Source: Oscillospiraceae bacterium (GTDB lineage Bacteria; Bacillota; Clostridia; Oscillospirales; Ruminococcaceae). From it: a stretch of DNA of 64,000 nt. Location: assembly GCA_017847875.1 (NCBI GenBank), contig JAGASN010000020.1, positions 1-64,000 of the forward strand, read 5' to 3'. Below the pieces are notes generated by a model that was given only the letters and a program-made list of their open reading frames with translations, had not been told where the DNA came from and did no database searches. Numbering within the stretch: position 1 is the first letter of the stretch; each line of letters begins with the position of its first letter. Made by a program: the position numbers and the translations under genes. This document shows, one piece after another, positions 31,713 to 40,072 of this stretch.

Positions 31713-33272
31713 TTATTCGCAGAAGCGGAAAGTTATATGGCCGCCGTAGACGGAATAACCAAGACCGGAAATTTTTGGCGAAACGGCAAAATATGAGGTC
31801 TCATAAAAAAGCGGAAGGGCGGGCATTGCCTGGAGAAGCATTTGTTCCGCAACGGAAAAGGATTCCGCCATGGCGGTATAATCTTCTTCGTGAGAAGCGG
31901 CGCTGACAGCTTCGCTGAATTCTTCGTGGTAAAAGCCGGTTATGTTTTCCGAATCGGTGAAAAGGGAGAAAATTGCGTTTGGGTTGTCATATTGCGGGGT
32001 AAGCGGAACAACCGCGAGGTCAAAATTTCCGGAAGCAACGGCGGAGTTAAGTTCTTCTTCCGTTACCGGAACAAGGTTTATGAAAACCGCCAGGTTATCC
32101 TGAACGCTTTTTTGAACAAAGCCCATTGCGGGAATGAATTCTTCGGTACATATTATCGTAAGGGTGGTGAGTTTTGTAAGCCCAAGTTCCTCAAGGCCTT
32201 CCTTGAAAAGATCGGAAGCGATTTTTGGGTCAAATTCAAATCCGGAAAATTTTTCGCCGACTGTTTTGCGATAAATTTCGCCGTTAAGGGTTACGCAGGG
32301 CGGAACAAAAGCTTCTGCGATTCGGAAGTTTTCTTCAATTTTCGGCGCAAGAAGGGTTTTGTCTATTGCATAAGCGATTGCGCGGCGGATTTTGTTGTTT
32401 TTAAGCGCCTCATCTTTGGTGTTAAAAGCCATTGCCCAGGTTGTGTTTTCGCTTTCGAGAATATCAAAACCCTCCTCCACAAGAAAATCCTTATCGGAAG
32501 GGTTGATTACGGAACAGTCAACGGTTTCTTCAAGAAGGCGGTCAACGGCATCTGCCTTGGGGTCGTCCTTAACGAAAAGATAGACGTTTTCATAACCTTC
32601 GTTGGCAATTGGGCTGTGTTCATTGGGAGAAAGAACGTAGCTGTAGTTGTTGATTCGGCGGACATAATATGCGCCGTTGAAAATTGTATAGGAAAGCCCG
32701 AGCCCATAGCGGCCTTTTGTGTTTTCAAAAAAAGCACGGTTACAGGGCATTGCTGCCGCATTGGTGAGAAGATCCGGAAAAAGCGGATCCGGGCTTTCGA
32801 GAGTTATTGTTAAAGTATGGGTGTCAACAGTTTTTACGCCAAGGGATTTTTTCGGAACTTTTCCGTTAAGAACATCTTCGGAGTTTTTTATGTTGAAAAA
32901 GTCGCTTCGGGAAGGTGCGGAAGTTTCCGGGCTGAAAAGTCTTTCAAAAGCAAAGAGAAAATCGTCTGCGGTAACGGGGGTTTCGCCGTCGTTCCAAAGA
33001 AGACCTTTTCGGAGATGGAAAGTATAGACAAGCCCGTTTTCGGAAACTTCCCATTTTTCCGCGGCGCCGGGAATAAGGGTTCCGTTTTCGTCCTTATCAA
33101 GAAGTCCCTGGAAGCAGTTTTCGACGATTATAAGTTCAGGGTCGCTTCCGGCAAGTTGGGGGTCAAAAGAATCGACCCCTCGGGACATATCAAAACCAAG
33201 GGTCTTCGGCGCGCTGCAACCGGAAAAAACAAAGCCGAGCACCAGAAGAAAACATATCAGTTTTTTGAGCAC
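31713..33272 (-). CDS. Oligopeptide-type ABC substrate-binding lipoprotein (SBP_bac_5)
   Basis: A 519-residue lipoprotein using GTG 33272 behind GGAGGTG. The signal is LICFLLVLGFVFSGC (lipobox Cys ~19). 'LDKDENGTLIPGAAEKWEVSENGLVYTFHLRKGLLWNDGETPVTADDFLFAFERL' is the classic OppA/DppA family stretch; 'NNKIRRAIAYAIDKTLL' is the second family motif. It captures peptides or similar ligands for an ABC importer. No permease or ATPase genes adjoin, so it is an orphan that either works with a distant transporter or senses ligand. It is surrounded by repeats downstream. Confidence 0.9.
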   Translation of the reverse strand: MLKKLICFLLVLGFVFSGCSAPKTLGFDMSRGVDSFDPQLAGSDPELIIVENCFQGLLDKDENGTLIPGAAEKWEVSENGLVYTFHLRKGLLWNDGETPVTADDFLFAFERLFSPETSAPSRSDFFNIKNSEDVLNGKVPKKSLGVKTVDTHTLTITLESPDPLFPDLLTNAAAMPCNRAFFENTKGRYGLGLSYTIFNGAYYVRRINNYSYVLSPNEHSPIANEGYENVYLFVKDDPKADAVDRLLEETVDCSVINPSDKDFLVEEGFDILESENTTWAMAFNTKDEALKNNKIRRAIAYAIDKTLLAPKIEENFRIAEAFVPPCVTLNGEIYRKTVGEKFSGFEFDPKIASDLFKEGLEELGLTKLTTLTIICTEEFIPAMGFVQKSVQDNLAVFINLVPVTEEELNSAVASGNFDLAVVPLTPQYDNPNAIFSLFTDSENITGFYHEEFSEAVSAASHEEDYTAMAESFSVAEQMLLQAMPALPLFYETSYFAVSPKISGLGYSVYGGHITFRFCE

Positions 33273-33396
33273 GCGGAAAACACCTCCGTTCTTTTAAAAA
33301 TGTAATATAATATATATTAACATCGACGCGGGATTTTTACAATGAAGAAAAAATGAATTTTAAGAAGAAAATAAGAAAATCTTAAAATTTTTTCTG

Positions 33397-33425
33397 TTGT
33401 ATTGGAAAAATTATTTTGTTATACT
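33397..33425 (+). promoter_or_regulatory. Promoter of the zinc-ribbon gene cluster
   Basis: TTGTAT (33397-33402), 17-base spacer, TATACT (33420-33425), 34 bases before ATG 33459. Confidence 0.55.
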
Positions 33426-33458
33426 GTAAACAGAAATAAGTAAAAGCGGGAATTTGTT

Positions 33459-34282
33459 ATGTGCGATTGCAAAAGCGAAGACAGAAACTTTGAAAACGAA
33501 GAAATATTAGTAATTCCCGACGATGATGATTTGGGGTATTGCCAAAGATGCGGAGGAAAATTTAATAATAAAGTTATTTGCGAAGTCTGCGGCGACACAG
33601 AAGAATGGGCTTGGCATACTCCGAGGAATAAAAACAAAACAGAATGTGTCAATTGCGGAAACGAAATATACGAAGTCAGAAGATATTGTTTTTTTGCGGA
33701 GCAAAAAACGAACTTGCTTTTTAAAAAGGCGATAAATACTGCCCAAAATGCGGAAACGCCTTTGAAAACGGAATTTGTCCCAACTGCGGAAGAACTCTTG
33801 AATTTTTCAAAAAACGCGAATTTGCTCAGACGGATTTGAGATACTGTACCAAATGCGGAGCAAAAACTTCGCGCAACGATTGTTTCTGCATTGATTGCGG
33901 AAACGAAAATTACATAGACGAACCTTCGAAAAACCCGGTGAAAATTACTTCAAAACCTGCGCCGAAACCGGTTGTTTTACCGAAGGAAAAACCGAAAAAA
34001 TATGTATCGGACGATTTTGATGATGACGACGAGGGATACGGCAAAACAAAACTCAACACAACCCTGTGGATAATCCTCGGCGTTCTTTCTTCGCTTTTCT
34101 GCTGTCTTATCGGCGGAATTATAACAACGGTTTTTGCTGTGAAAGCGGACAGATTCCAGAAAGAAGGAAAATTTTATCCTGCGGCAACTGCTCTTGAAAA
34201 GGCGGAAGGCTGGTTTGCTTTCACTATGATAATCTGGGTAATAGAAATTATTATCGGAATTATTGCAGCAATAATATTTTAA
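33459..34282 (+). pseudogene. Zinc-ribbon membrane protein, broken by frameshift and stop
   Basis: Two frames together make one protein. Frame 1 (33459-~33690) encodes CQRCGGKF...CEVCGDTEEW and 'CVNCGNEIYEVRRYCFF', then loses sense after a seven-T run at 33689-33695. The frame shifted by one resumes with CGAKNELAF, hits TAA at 33722-33724, then continues KGDKYCPKCGNAFENGICPNCG, 'RYCTKCGAKTSRNDCFCIDCGNENY', a Lys/Pro linker and two membrane helices (TTLWIILGVLSSLFCCLIGGIITTVFAV and FAFTMIIWVIEIIIGIIAAIIF). An intact version would have several zinc-ribbon pairs plus a CD225/DUF4190-like C-terminus, as in the next gene. Two separate lesions favour a true pseudogene over a sequencing error. The part from ATG 33836 could still be translated. 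Confidence 0.65.
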
Positions 34283-34301
34283 ATGAACAGGAGGCATATT
34301 T

Positions 34302-34802
34302 ATGAATTGTAAAAATTGCGGAGCGGAACTTCACGAAGGTGCTGTTTTCTGCGGAAACTGCGGAATGAAAGTTATGGAAGAACCGGTTTATCAGCAGCCG
34401 GAACAGCCCGTTTATGAAGCACCCGTTCAGGGAGAATATCATCAGGAAAATTATAACGAATATCAGGAACAGGGTTCCTATGTTCCTCCGGTAATGCCGG
34501 AATATCAGGCGGAACCGGTTGTTAACGGCGAAAGACCGAACACCGTTCTCTGGATCGTTCTTGCGGCGGTTGAAATTTTCACCTGTTGCCAGCTCACCGG
34601 TATCATAAGCCTTATTTTTGCAATTCTCGGCCACGTTGCCGCAGATAAAGGCGATTTTGCCGAAGCCGCAGGAAAAATCAGAACCGCAAAAATCTGGTTC
34701 TGGGTCGGTCTTGGTCTCGGACTTCTTTTCATAATTCTCTATGTCGTTCTTTTTGCTCTCGGAATTGCGGCGGGACTTGCTGAGGAAATTCTTTATTACT
34801 GA
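34302..34802 (+). CDS. Zinc-ribbon plus two-helix membrane protein (CD225/dispanin-like)
   Basis: A 166-residue protein. The N-terminal zinc ribbon MNCKNCGAELHEGAVFCGNCGMK has two C-x-x-C knuckles. A Gln/Tyr/Pro-rich linker (~30-75) follows, then 'NTVLWIVLAAVEIFTCCQLTGIISLIFAILGHVAADKGDFAEAAGKIRTAKIWFWVGLGLGLLFIILYVVLF', the two-helix layout of CD225/dispanin proteins, including the amphipathic stretch between helices. The bacterial function is unknown. AGGAGG precedes the ATG. It overlaps the DUF2752 gene (TGATG) and is homologous in layout to the broken upstream gene. Confidence 0.8.
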   Translation: MNCKNCGAELHEGAVFCGNCGMKVMEEPVYQQPEQPVYEAPVQGEYHQENYNEYQEQGSYVPPVMPEYQAEPVVNGERPNTVLWIVLAAVEIFTCCQLTGIISLIFAILGHVAADKGDFAEAAGKIRTAKIWFWVGLGLGLLFIILYVVLFALGIAAGLAEEILYY

Positions 34803-35206
34803 TGAAAAAACGAATAGCAATAACCCTGGCGGCGGCTTTTTTTGCCGCCGCCGCTTTGGTCTATCTTTATTTTACCGGAGAAGGGGAAGGAGCGGGAATT
34901 CCCTGCGTTTTCCACCAGATAACCGGTTTTTATTGCAGCGGATGCGGTTCCTCAAGGGCGCTGCGTTCCGTTTTGCATCTTGATTTTTACCGGGCGCTTC
35001 GTTATAACGCAATTTTCACAATCGGGCTTCCGCTTCTGGCGGCTTATTTCGGCGCGCTTGTTTTCAGCTATATCCGCTTTGGAAAAGACAGAATTTCCGA
35101 AAAAATTCCGATGAAGCTTATCTGGATTTTTATCGCGGCGGCTCTTCTTTATGGTGTTCTGAGGAACATTCCGGCGTTTTCCTTTCTTGCGCCGACCGTT
35201 ATCTGA
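34802..35206 (+). CDS. DUF2752 membrane protein
   Basis: A 134-residue membrane protein with three hydrophobic helices. 'IPCVFHQITGFYCSGCGSSRALRSVLHLDFYRALRYNAIF' is the DUF2752 signature (C-x-G-C-G-x-x-R). The function is unknown; the family is often encoded beside CD225/zinc-ribbon proteins, as here, suggesting a joint membrane complex. It begins on the last base of the preceding stop codon, so the two are coupled. Confidence 0.85.
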   Translation: MKKRIAITLAAAFFAAAALVYLYFTGEGEGAGIPCVFHQITGFYCSGCGSSRALRSVLHLDFYRALRYNAIFTIGLPLLAAYFGALVFSYIRFGKDRISEKIPMKLIWIFIAAALLYGVLRNIPAFSFLAPTVI

Positions 35207-35239
35207 AATTGCCGAATTTTCCAAAATCCGCCTTTTTGG

Positions 35240-35268
35240 TTGACTTTATTAAAAATTGGGTCTATAAT
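35240..35268 (+). promoter_or_regulatory. Promoter of the cobalamin-riboswitch operon
   Basis: TTGACT (35240-35245), 17-base spacer, TATAAT (35263-35268), directly ahead of the riboswitch. Confidence 0.75.
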
Positions 35269-35299
35269 ACCTTTTGAACTTAATAAAAAGCAATTTTTA

Positions 35300-35510
35300 C
35301 GGCCGCAATTTTTGCGGTAAAAAGGAACGCGGTTAAAATCCGCGGCTGCTCCCTCAGCTGTAATTGCCGACGGAAAAGGCATTTTTATCCCACTGCTTTT
35401 TTGAAGCGGGAAGGGCGCTTTTTTCGGAAGAAGCATAAGCCAGAAGACTTGCCGTAAAAACTTCGCGCGGTAATTCATTGGGAAAGGATGAATATCAAGC
35501 AACCCCTGTT
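35300..35510 (+). ncRNA. Cobalamin riboswitch
   Basis: Conserved blocks of the B12 riboswitch are present in order: GGAACGCGGTTAAAATCCGC with GGCTGCTCCC (35324-35353), CAGCTGTAA right after, and AAGCCAGAAGACTTGCC (35437-35453), the near-invariant segment. A following terminator (35518) implies transcriptional control: with bound cobalamin the downstream ECF operon should be switched off. The second base pair of the B12 box reads GGTT rather than the more usual GGTG. The 5' and 3' limits are approximate. Confidence 0.9.
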
Positions 35511-35517
35511 TCAGCTT

Positions 35518-35545
35518 GCAGTCCTTTTTCGGGACTGCTTTTTTT
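35518..35545 (+). terminator. Riboswitch expression-platform terminator
   Basis: Stem GCAGTCC/GGACTGC with loop and seven T, between the aptamer and the first gene at 35575. Confidence 0.85.
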
Positions 35546-35574
35546 ATTGCCTTAAAAAGAAAGGATAATGAAAA

Positions 35575-36150
35575 ATGAAAAAGATTTTTGCAATAATGCT
35601 TGTTTTTATAATGGTTCTTGCCGGCTGTCAAAGCGACCTTCCTTCCGGAAACAGCTTCAGCGGTTTTGAAGGTTATACCCAGGAACTGAGCCAGGAAGAA
35701 ATTGAAAAAATTATGAAAAGCGGAAAGGTCGAACTTGAAAACCGCCCGGACGAAAACATCTGTTATGTAAGCATAAACTGCAAAACCGCCGTTGAAAGCG
35801 GCGAACTTTCCGAAGCGATGCTCAAAATTCTTCCGGAAGACGGAATTATCCTCGACAGCTTTGAAGTTGAATATGAAGAGGGCGCAACGGTTTTCGATGT
35901 TTTTGCGGAAACAGTCCGGGAAAACAAGATACATATGGAATATACCGGCGCGGCAAAAATTCCTTATATCGAAGGAGTTTCGAACCTTTATGAATTCGAC
36001 TGCGGCCCGCTTTCCGGCTGGATGTATAAGGTAAACGGCTGGTTCCCGAGTTTTAATATGGGACAATATAAAATCGAGCGCGGCGACCAAATCGAGATAA
36101 TTTATACCTGCGATCTCGGCGAGGACGTCGGAGATACTTACGGACACTGA
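35575..36150 (+). CDS. DUF4430 (transcobalamin-like) lipoprotein
   Basis: A 191-residue lipoprotein. The signal IFAIMLVFIMVLAGC gives a lipobox Cys at ~17. The C-terminal ~120 residues form a DUF4430 domain ('VEYEEGATVFDVFAETVRENKIHMEYTG', then 'LSGWMYKVNGWFPSFNMGQYKIERGDQIEIIYTCD'). This beta-grasp-type domain is related to the C-terminal domain of animal intrinsic factor and transcobalamin. It lies first in a cobalamin-riboswitch operon with a full ECF transporter, so I infer that it captures corrinoid at the cell surface and delivers it to the S component. Binding itself is not shown by the sequence. Confidence 0.82.
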   Translation: MKKIFAIMLVFIMVLAGCQSDLPSGNSFSGFEGYTQELSQEEIEKIMKSGKVELENRPDENICYVSINCKTAVESGELSEAMLKILPEDGIILDSFEVEYEEGATVFDVFAETVRENKIHMEYTGAAKIPYIEGVSNLYEFDCGPLSGWMYKVNGWFPSFNMGQYKIERGDQIEIIYTCDLGEDVGDTYGH

Positions 36151-36175
36151 TTTTTAAGAAAAAGGAAGCAACAAA

Positions 36176-37078
36176 ATGGATTCTGAAAAGAAACTTAAAA
36201 CAGAATCGGGACTTTCGCTTTTTCACCCATGGGTAAGTTTTATCTATTTCGTGGCGGTGATTGCGGGAACCCTTCTTTTTATCCACCCGGTTTTCGTGGC
36301 GGTTTCTTTGGTGTGCGCAATTTTTTCTTCCGTAATGATAAACGGAAGAAAAACGGTTTTTGCGACCCTCGGTTTCGGAATCCCGATGTTTGTTTTCATC
36401 GCTCTTGCGAACCCGCTTTTTAACCACAGGGGAATGACGGTTCTTTTCTATCTTTTTGATAATCCGGTAACTCTTGAGGCAACGGTTTACGGAATCGTTT
36501 CCGCCGGAATGATGTTCGCGGCGGTGGTCTGGTTCACCTGTTATAACACCGTTGTGACCTCCGACAAATTCATTTATATTTTCGGAAGGATTTTACCTTC
36601 GATCGCGCTTATCGTTTCAATGACCCTTTCGCTTATTCCGCGGCTTATTGAACAGATAAAAGTTATCGCGGATTCCCAGCGGAGCATTGGTCTTGACTGG
36701 AAAAGCGGAAGCATAAAACAAAGGATCCGTTCCGGCGCAAGAATACTTTCCATTTTAGTCAGCTGGGCGCTTGAGGATGCGGTAATAACCGCGGATTCAA
36801 TGAGGGCAAGAGGTTACAGTCAGCATAAGCGAAGCACTTTTTCAATTTTCCGCTTCGGTAAAAAAGACGGGAAGATGCTTGCGCTGATACTTATTCTTTT
36901 TGCCGCGGAGATTTTTACTTATGCAAGCGGCAGAGGAACGATGGAGTTTTATCCGGCAATGTTCTTCAGAAAAATTGATTTAATCGACATAATTATCTAC
37001 TTTTTGTATATAACGCTTGGAATTTTACCGGCGGTAATTCAGATTAAGGAGGACTTAAAATGGAAGCAGTTAAAGTAA
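36176..37078 (+). CDS. ECF transporter transmembrane (T) component
   Basis: A 300-residue membrane protein with about six hydrophobic helices. It carries the EcfT/CbiQ signature 'AVITADSMRARGYSQHKRSTF' (Ala-Arg-Gly coupling helix) near residue 205. The T component links the ATPases to the substrate-binding S protein. AAAAGGAAG precedes the ATG, 25 bases after the DUF4430 gene. It overlaps the ATPase gene by 19 bases, indicating coupled translation within the riboswitch operon. Confidence 0.9.
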   Translation: MDSEKKLKTESGLSLFHPWVSFIYFVAVIAGTLLFIHPVFVAVSLVCAIFSSVMINGRKTVFATLGFGIPMFVFIALANPLFNHRGMTVLFYLFDNPVTLEATVYGIVSAGMMFAAVVWFTCYNTVVTSDKFIYIFGRILPSIALIVSMTLSLIPRLIEQIKVIADSQRSIGLDWKSGSIKQRIRSGARILSILVSWALEDAVITADSMRARGYSQHKRSTFSIFRFGKKDGKMLALILILFAAEIFTYASGRGTMEFYPAMFFRKIDLIDIIIYFLYITLGILPAVIQIKEDLKWKQLK

Positions 37079-38724
37079 AAAATTTCAGCTTCGATTATGC
37101 CATAGGCAACGAAACAGCCCTCCGCGATATAAACTTTACCGTTAACGAGGGCGAATTCATTGTCGTCTGCGGTCCTTCCGGCTGCGGAAAATCAACACTT
37201 TTAAAAAGCCTTAAGCCCCAGCTTAAACCCAACGGAACGACCAGAGGTTCGGTTGAATTTTACGGCGAGGACGTTTATTCCCTTCCGGAAGAAAAAACCG
37301 CAGGGGAAATCGGTTTTGTAATGCAGAATCCGGACGCCCAGATAGTTACCGATAAGGTCTGGCACGAACTTGCCTTCGGGCTCGAAAATATCGGCGTCGC
37401 GACCCCGATTATAAGAAGCAGAGTTGCGGAAATGGCGAACTATTTCGGAATTCATAACTGGTTCCGGAAGAAAACCGCCGAACTTTCCGGCGGACAAAAA
37501 CAGCTTCTTAACCTTGCCTCAATAATGCTTATGCAGCCGAAGCTCCTGATCCTTGACGAACCTTCAAGCCAGCTTGACCCCATTGCTGCAAGGGAGTTTC
37601 TTGAAAACGTCCGCAAGATAAATCTTGAACTCGGCACTACGATAATCATCACCGAGCATAACCTTGAGGAAGTTTACGGCTATGCGGATAAGGTTCTTCT
37701 TATGGAGGAAGGAACAGTCAAAAAATTCCTTCCGCCCCAGGAAATGGCGCAGTATCTTGCGACCGAGGAACACGAAGGAATGTATAAGGCTTTGCCCACC
37801 CCCGCAAGAATGTACGGAAGCGTGCTCAAGGGAAAATGCCCTTTGAGCATTGTTGAGGGCAGAAGCTGGTTCAGCCGCCTTGTTGACGAAAAACACCCGG
37901 AATCTCCGGTGCTCAAAGAGCACGAAAGACCGGAAGAGAAGGTTATTGAAGTTTCGGAAGTCTGGTTCCAGTATGAAAAAGGCGCGGACCCGGTGCTCAG
38001 GGATCTTTCCCTTTCTGTAAGAAAAGGCGAGATCTGTTCCATTCTCGGCGGAAACGGCGCGGGAAAAACGACAATGCTCTCGGTTGTTTCCCAAAAGCGG
38101 AAATACAATATGGGAAGCGTTAAAATTTCCGGAAAGGAACTTAATAAATATAAAGGCGTTGAGCTTTTTGAGCACAACATGGCGGTACTCCCCCAGAACC
38201 CCCAGTCCCTTTTCGTTTTTGAAACTCTCCGAAGGGATCTCGAAGAGATTTTTGCCGGCAAAAAAATCCCGAAGGCGGAAATTGAGGAAAAAGTTTTGAG
38301 CATGGCGAAAAAGATGGAGATAGATTCCCTTCTTGACCGCCACCCTTATGACCTTTCCGGCGGCGAAATGCAAAAGGCCGCCCTTGCAAAAATCCTTCTT
38401 CTTGAACCGAAGATCCTTCTTCTTGATGAACCTACCAAGGGAATGGACGCTCTTTCAAAAGAAAATATGGGTAATATTCTTCGTGAACTTGCTTCCGAAG
38501 GAAAAACCGTGCTCATGGTTACCCATGATATAGAATTCTGTGCAAAATATTCCGACCATTGCATGCTTTTCTTTGACGGCTACATTGTTTCCGAAGGAAG
38601 CCCGAAAAAGTTTTTCTCCGAAAACAGCTTTTATACAACTGCGGCAAGCCGCATGACAAGGCATCTTGTTCAGAATATCATAACTTGCGAGGAAGGTGAA
38701 AAGCTTTGCAGAAGCCTTCTTTAA
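37060..38724 (+). CDS. ECF transporter double ATPase (A1-A2 fused)
   Basis: A 554-residue protein with two complete ABC domains. Domain 1: Walker A GPSGCGKST (~38-46), Q-loop VMQNPDAQIV, signature LSGGQKQLL, Walker B LLILDEP. Domain 2: Walker A GGNGAGKTT (~329-337), signature LSGGEMQKAAL, Walker B ILLLDEPTKGMD. Fusing A and A' gives the energising pair of an ECF importer as one chain; many ECF modules encode them separately. It overlaps the T gene upstream (19 bases) and the S gene downstream (19 bases). Regulation by the cobalamin riboswitch is implied. Confidence 0.93.
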   Translation: MEAVKVKNFSFDYAIGNETALRDINFTVNEGEFIVVCGPSGCGKSTLLKSLKPQLKPNGTTRGSVEFYGEDVYSLPEEKTAGEIGFVMQNPDAQIVTDKVWHELAFGLENIGVATPIIRSRVAEMANYFGIHNWFRKKTAELSGGQKQLLNLASIMLMQPKLLILDEPSSQLDPIAAREFLENVRKINLELGTTIIITEHNLEEVYGYADKVLLMEEGTVKKFLPPQEMAQYLATEEHEGMYKALPTPARMYGSVLKGKCPLSIVEGRSWFSRLVDEKHPESPVLKEHERPEEKVIEVSEVWFQYEKGADPVLRDLSLSVRKGEICSILGGNGAGKTTMLSVVSQKRKYNMGSVKISGKELNKYKGVELFEHNMAVLPQNPQSLFVFETLRRDLEEIFAGKKIPKAEIEEKVLSMAKKMEIDSLLDRHPYDLSGGEMQKAALAKILLLEPKILLLDEPTKGMDALSKENMGNILRELASEGKTVLMVTHDIEFCAKYSDHCMLFFDGYIVSEGSPKKFFSENSFYTTAASRMTRHLVQNIITCEEGEKLCRSLL

Positions 38725-39413
38725 AAAAATTCCGAACAAAAGCGGCGTTTATTCTTGTTTGCCTGCTTTTTCCGCTGACCCTTTGGGTCTTTATGGTAAC
38801 CGGAGCAAAAAATTACGGATTCATAAGCATGATAATGGTGATCCTTGCGCTTATTCCGTTTCTGATGCTTTATGAAATGAAAAAGCCCCAGGCAAGGGAA
38901 TGGATTCCGCTTGCGGTAATGGCGGCAATTGCCGCAGTCGGCAGAGCGGCTTTTGCTTTTGTTCCCCATTTCAAGCCAACTTCCGCAATAATTGTGATTA
39001 CGGCAATGGTTTTCGGACCGGAAGCGGGTTTTTTAACCGGCGCAATCGCCGCCCTTGCTTCAAATCTTTTCTTCGGCCAGGGCCCCTGGACCCCATGGCA
39101 GATGTTCGCCTGGGGATTAATCGGTTTTCTTGCGGGTCTGCTTTCAAAAGCCGGATTTCTTAAAAAGAAATGGCAGCTAATCGTTTTCGGAATCTGCTGC
39201 GGATATATCTATGGCTGGATTCTTAACATCTGGAACGGCGCGGGTTTTGTCTATGGTCTTTCCTGGCAAAGCTATATAAGCCTTTGCGTAACAAGCCTTA
39301 TTCCGGACGGAATCCATTCCGCCGCAACGGTTGTTTTTTTGCTTTTGCTTTCGGATTCCTGGGGAGCAAAGCTTAGGAGAGTAAAAGACAAATTCGGAAT
39401 ATTGGCAAACTGA
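38706..39413 (+). CDS. ECF transporter substrate-specific (S) component, probable cobalamin/corrinoid
   Basis: A 235-residue membrane protein with six predicted helices, using TTG 38706 behind a GGAAGG site. 'AVMAAIAAVGRAAFAFVPHFKPTSAIIVITAMVFGPEAGFLTGAIAALASNLFFGQGPWTPWQMFAWGLIGFLAGLL' is typical of ECF S components (Ala-x-x-x-Ala helix 1 contact, and the F-G-Q-G-P-W-T-P-W-Q-M stretch). Its ligand is inferred to be cobalamin or a precursor because the operon is under a B12 riboswitch and starts with a transcobalamin-like protein. It is the last gene, closed by a terminator. Confidence 0.85.
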   Translation: MQKPSLKKFRTKAAFILVCLLFPLTLWVFMVTGAKNYGFISMIMVILALIPFLMLYEMKKPQAREWIPLAVMAAIAAVGRAAFAFVPHFKPTSAIIVITAMVFGPEAGFLTGAIAALASNLFFGQGPWTPWQMFAWGLIGFLAGLLSKAGFLKKKWQLIVFGICCGYIYGWILNIWNGAGFVYGLSWQSYISLCVTSLIPDGIHSAATVVFLLLLSDSWGAKLRRVKDKFGILAN

Positions 39414-39422
39414 ATAGAATTT

Positions 39423-39452
39423 AAAAAATCCGCCTTCCGGCGGATTTTTTTG
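39423..39452 (+). terminator. Terminator of the ECF operon
   Basis: AAAAATCCGCC-TTCC-GGCGGATTTTT. An almost identical copy follows the first sigma/DUF4367 pair at 40760. Confidence 0.85.
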
Positions 39453-39511
39453 TAATATTAACGGCAAAAAAATCACTTTTATGGTAAAGGTGACAAAAAG
39501 GAGGGGATTTT

Positions 39512-40072
39512 TTGCTGGATGAAAAAATAATTGAACTTTATTTTGAAAGGAACGAAGAAGCGATAGAAAAATCCGCCGAAAAATACGGAGCATATTGCCG
39601 GAGAATTGCAAAAAATCTTTTGAACAACGAAGAGGATTCGGAAGAATGTCTTAATTCGGCTCTTTTGATTTTGTGGAATTCGATTCCGCCGCAAAAGCCA
39701 AAAAACCTGAAGCTGTTTTTTGCTAAAATAGCCAGAAACATTGCTTTGGAAAAACTTCGGAGAAAAAACGCAAAAAAACGCGGCGGCGGAGAAGCGGAAG
39801 AAATTTTTGAGGAACTTTCGGAATTGATTCCGTCGGATGATGATACCGAGGAAACGGTTGTTGCCGGTGAACTTAAAGAAATCATAAACAGTTTTGTAAA
39901 AGATCTTCCGGAAAAGGAAAGCAAAATTTTTATCCGGCGCTATTTCTTTTTCGAAACGCCGAAGGAAATTGGGAAAAGGTTTGGTTTTTCGCAAAACAGG
40001 GTTTCTGTAATTTTACACAGAACGCGGAAAAAACTTAAAGATTATCTTGAAAAGGAGGGATATTCTTTATGA
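39512..40072 (+). CDS. ECF-type sigma factor, copy 1
   Basis: A 186-residue sigma-70-family factor using TTG 39512 behind AGGAGG. Region 2 lies at ~5-75 ('IIELYFERNEEAIEKSAEKYGAYCRRIAKNLLNNEEDSEECLNSALLILWNSIPP'). Region 4 lies at ~125-180 ('LPEKESKIFIRRYFFFETPKEIGKRFGFSQNRVSVILHRTRKKL', with a helix-turn-helix). The start is shifted to TTG because it aligns with the paralogue at 40871. Its stop overlaps the next gene by ATGA. It has no classic zinc anti-sigma partner; the downstream membrane protein is the likely partner. It is ~60% similar by eye to copy 2. Confidence 0.9.
   Translation: MLDEKIIELYFERNEEAIEKSAEKYGAYCRRIAKNLLNNEEDSEECLNSALLILWNSIPPQKPKNLKLFFAKIARNIALEKLRRKNAKKRGGGEAEEIFEELSELIPSDDDTEETVVAGELKEIINSFVKDLPEKESKIFIRRYFFFETPKEIGKRFGFSQNRVSVILHRTRKKLKDYLEKEGYSL

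Noticed and set aside
31305-31906. Plus-strand open frames across the palindromic repeat cluster
   Set aside because: They run through inverted repeats, have no ribosome binding sites and encode no recognisable protein.
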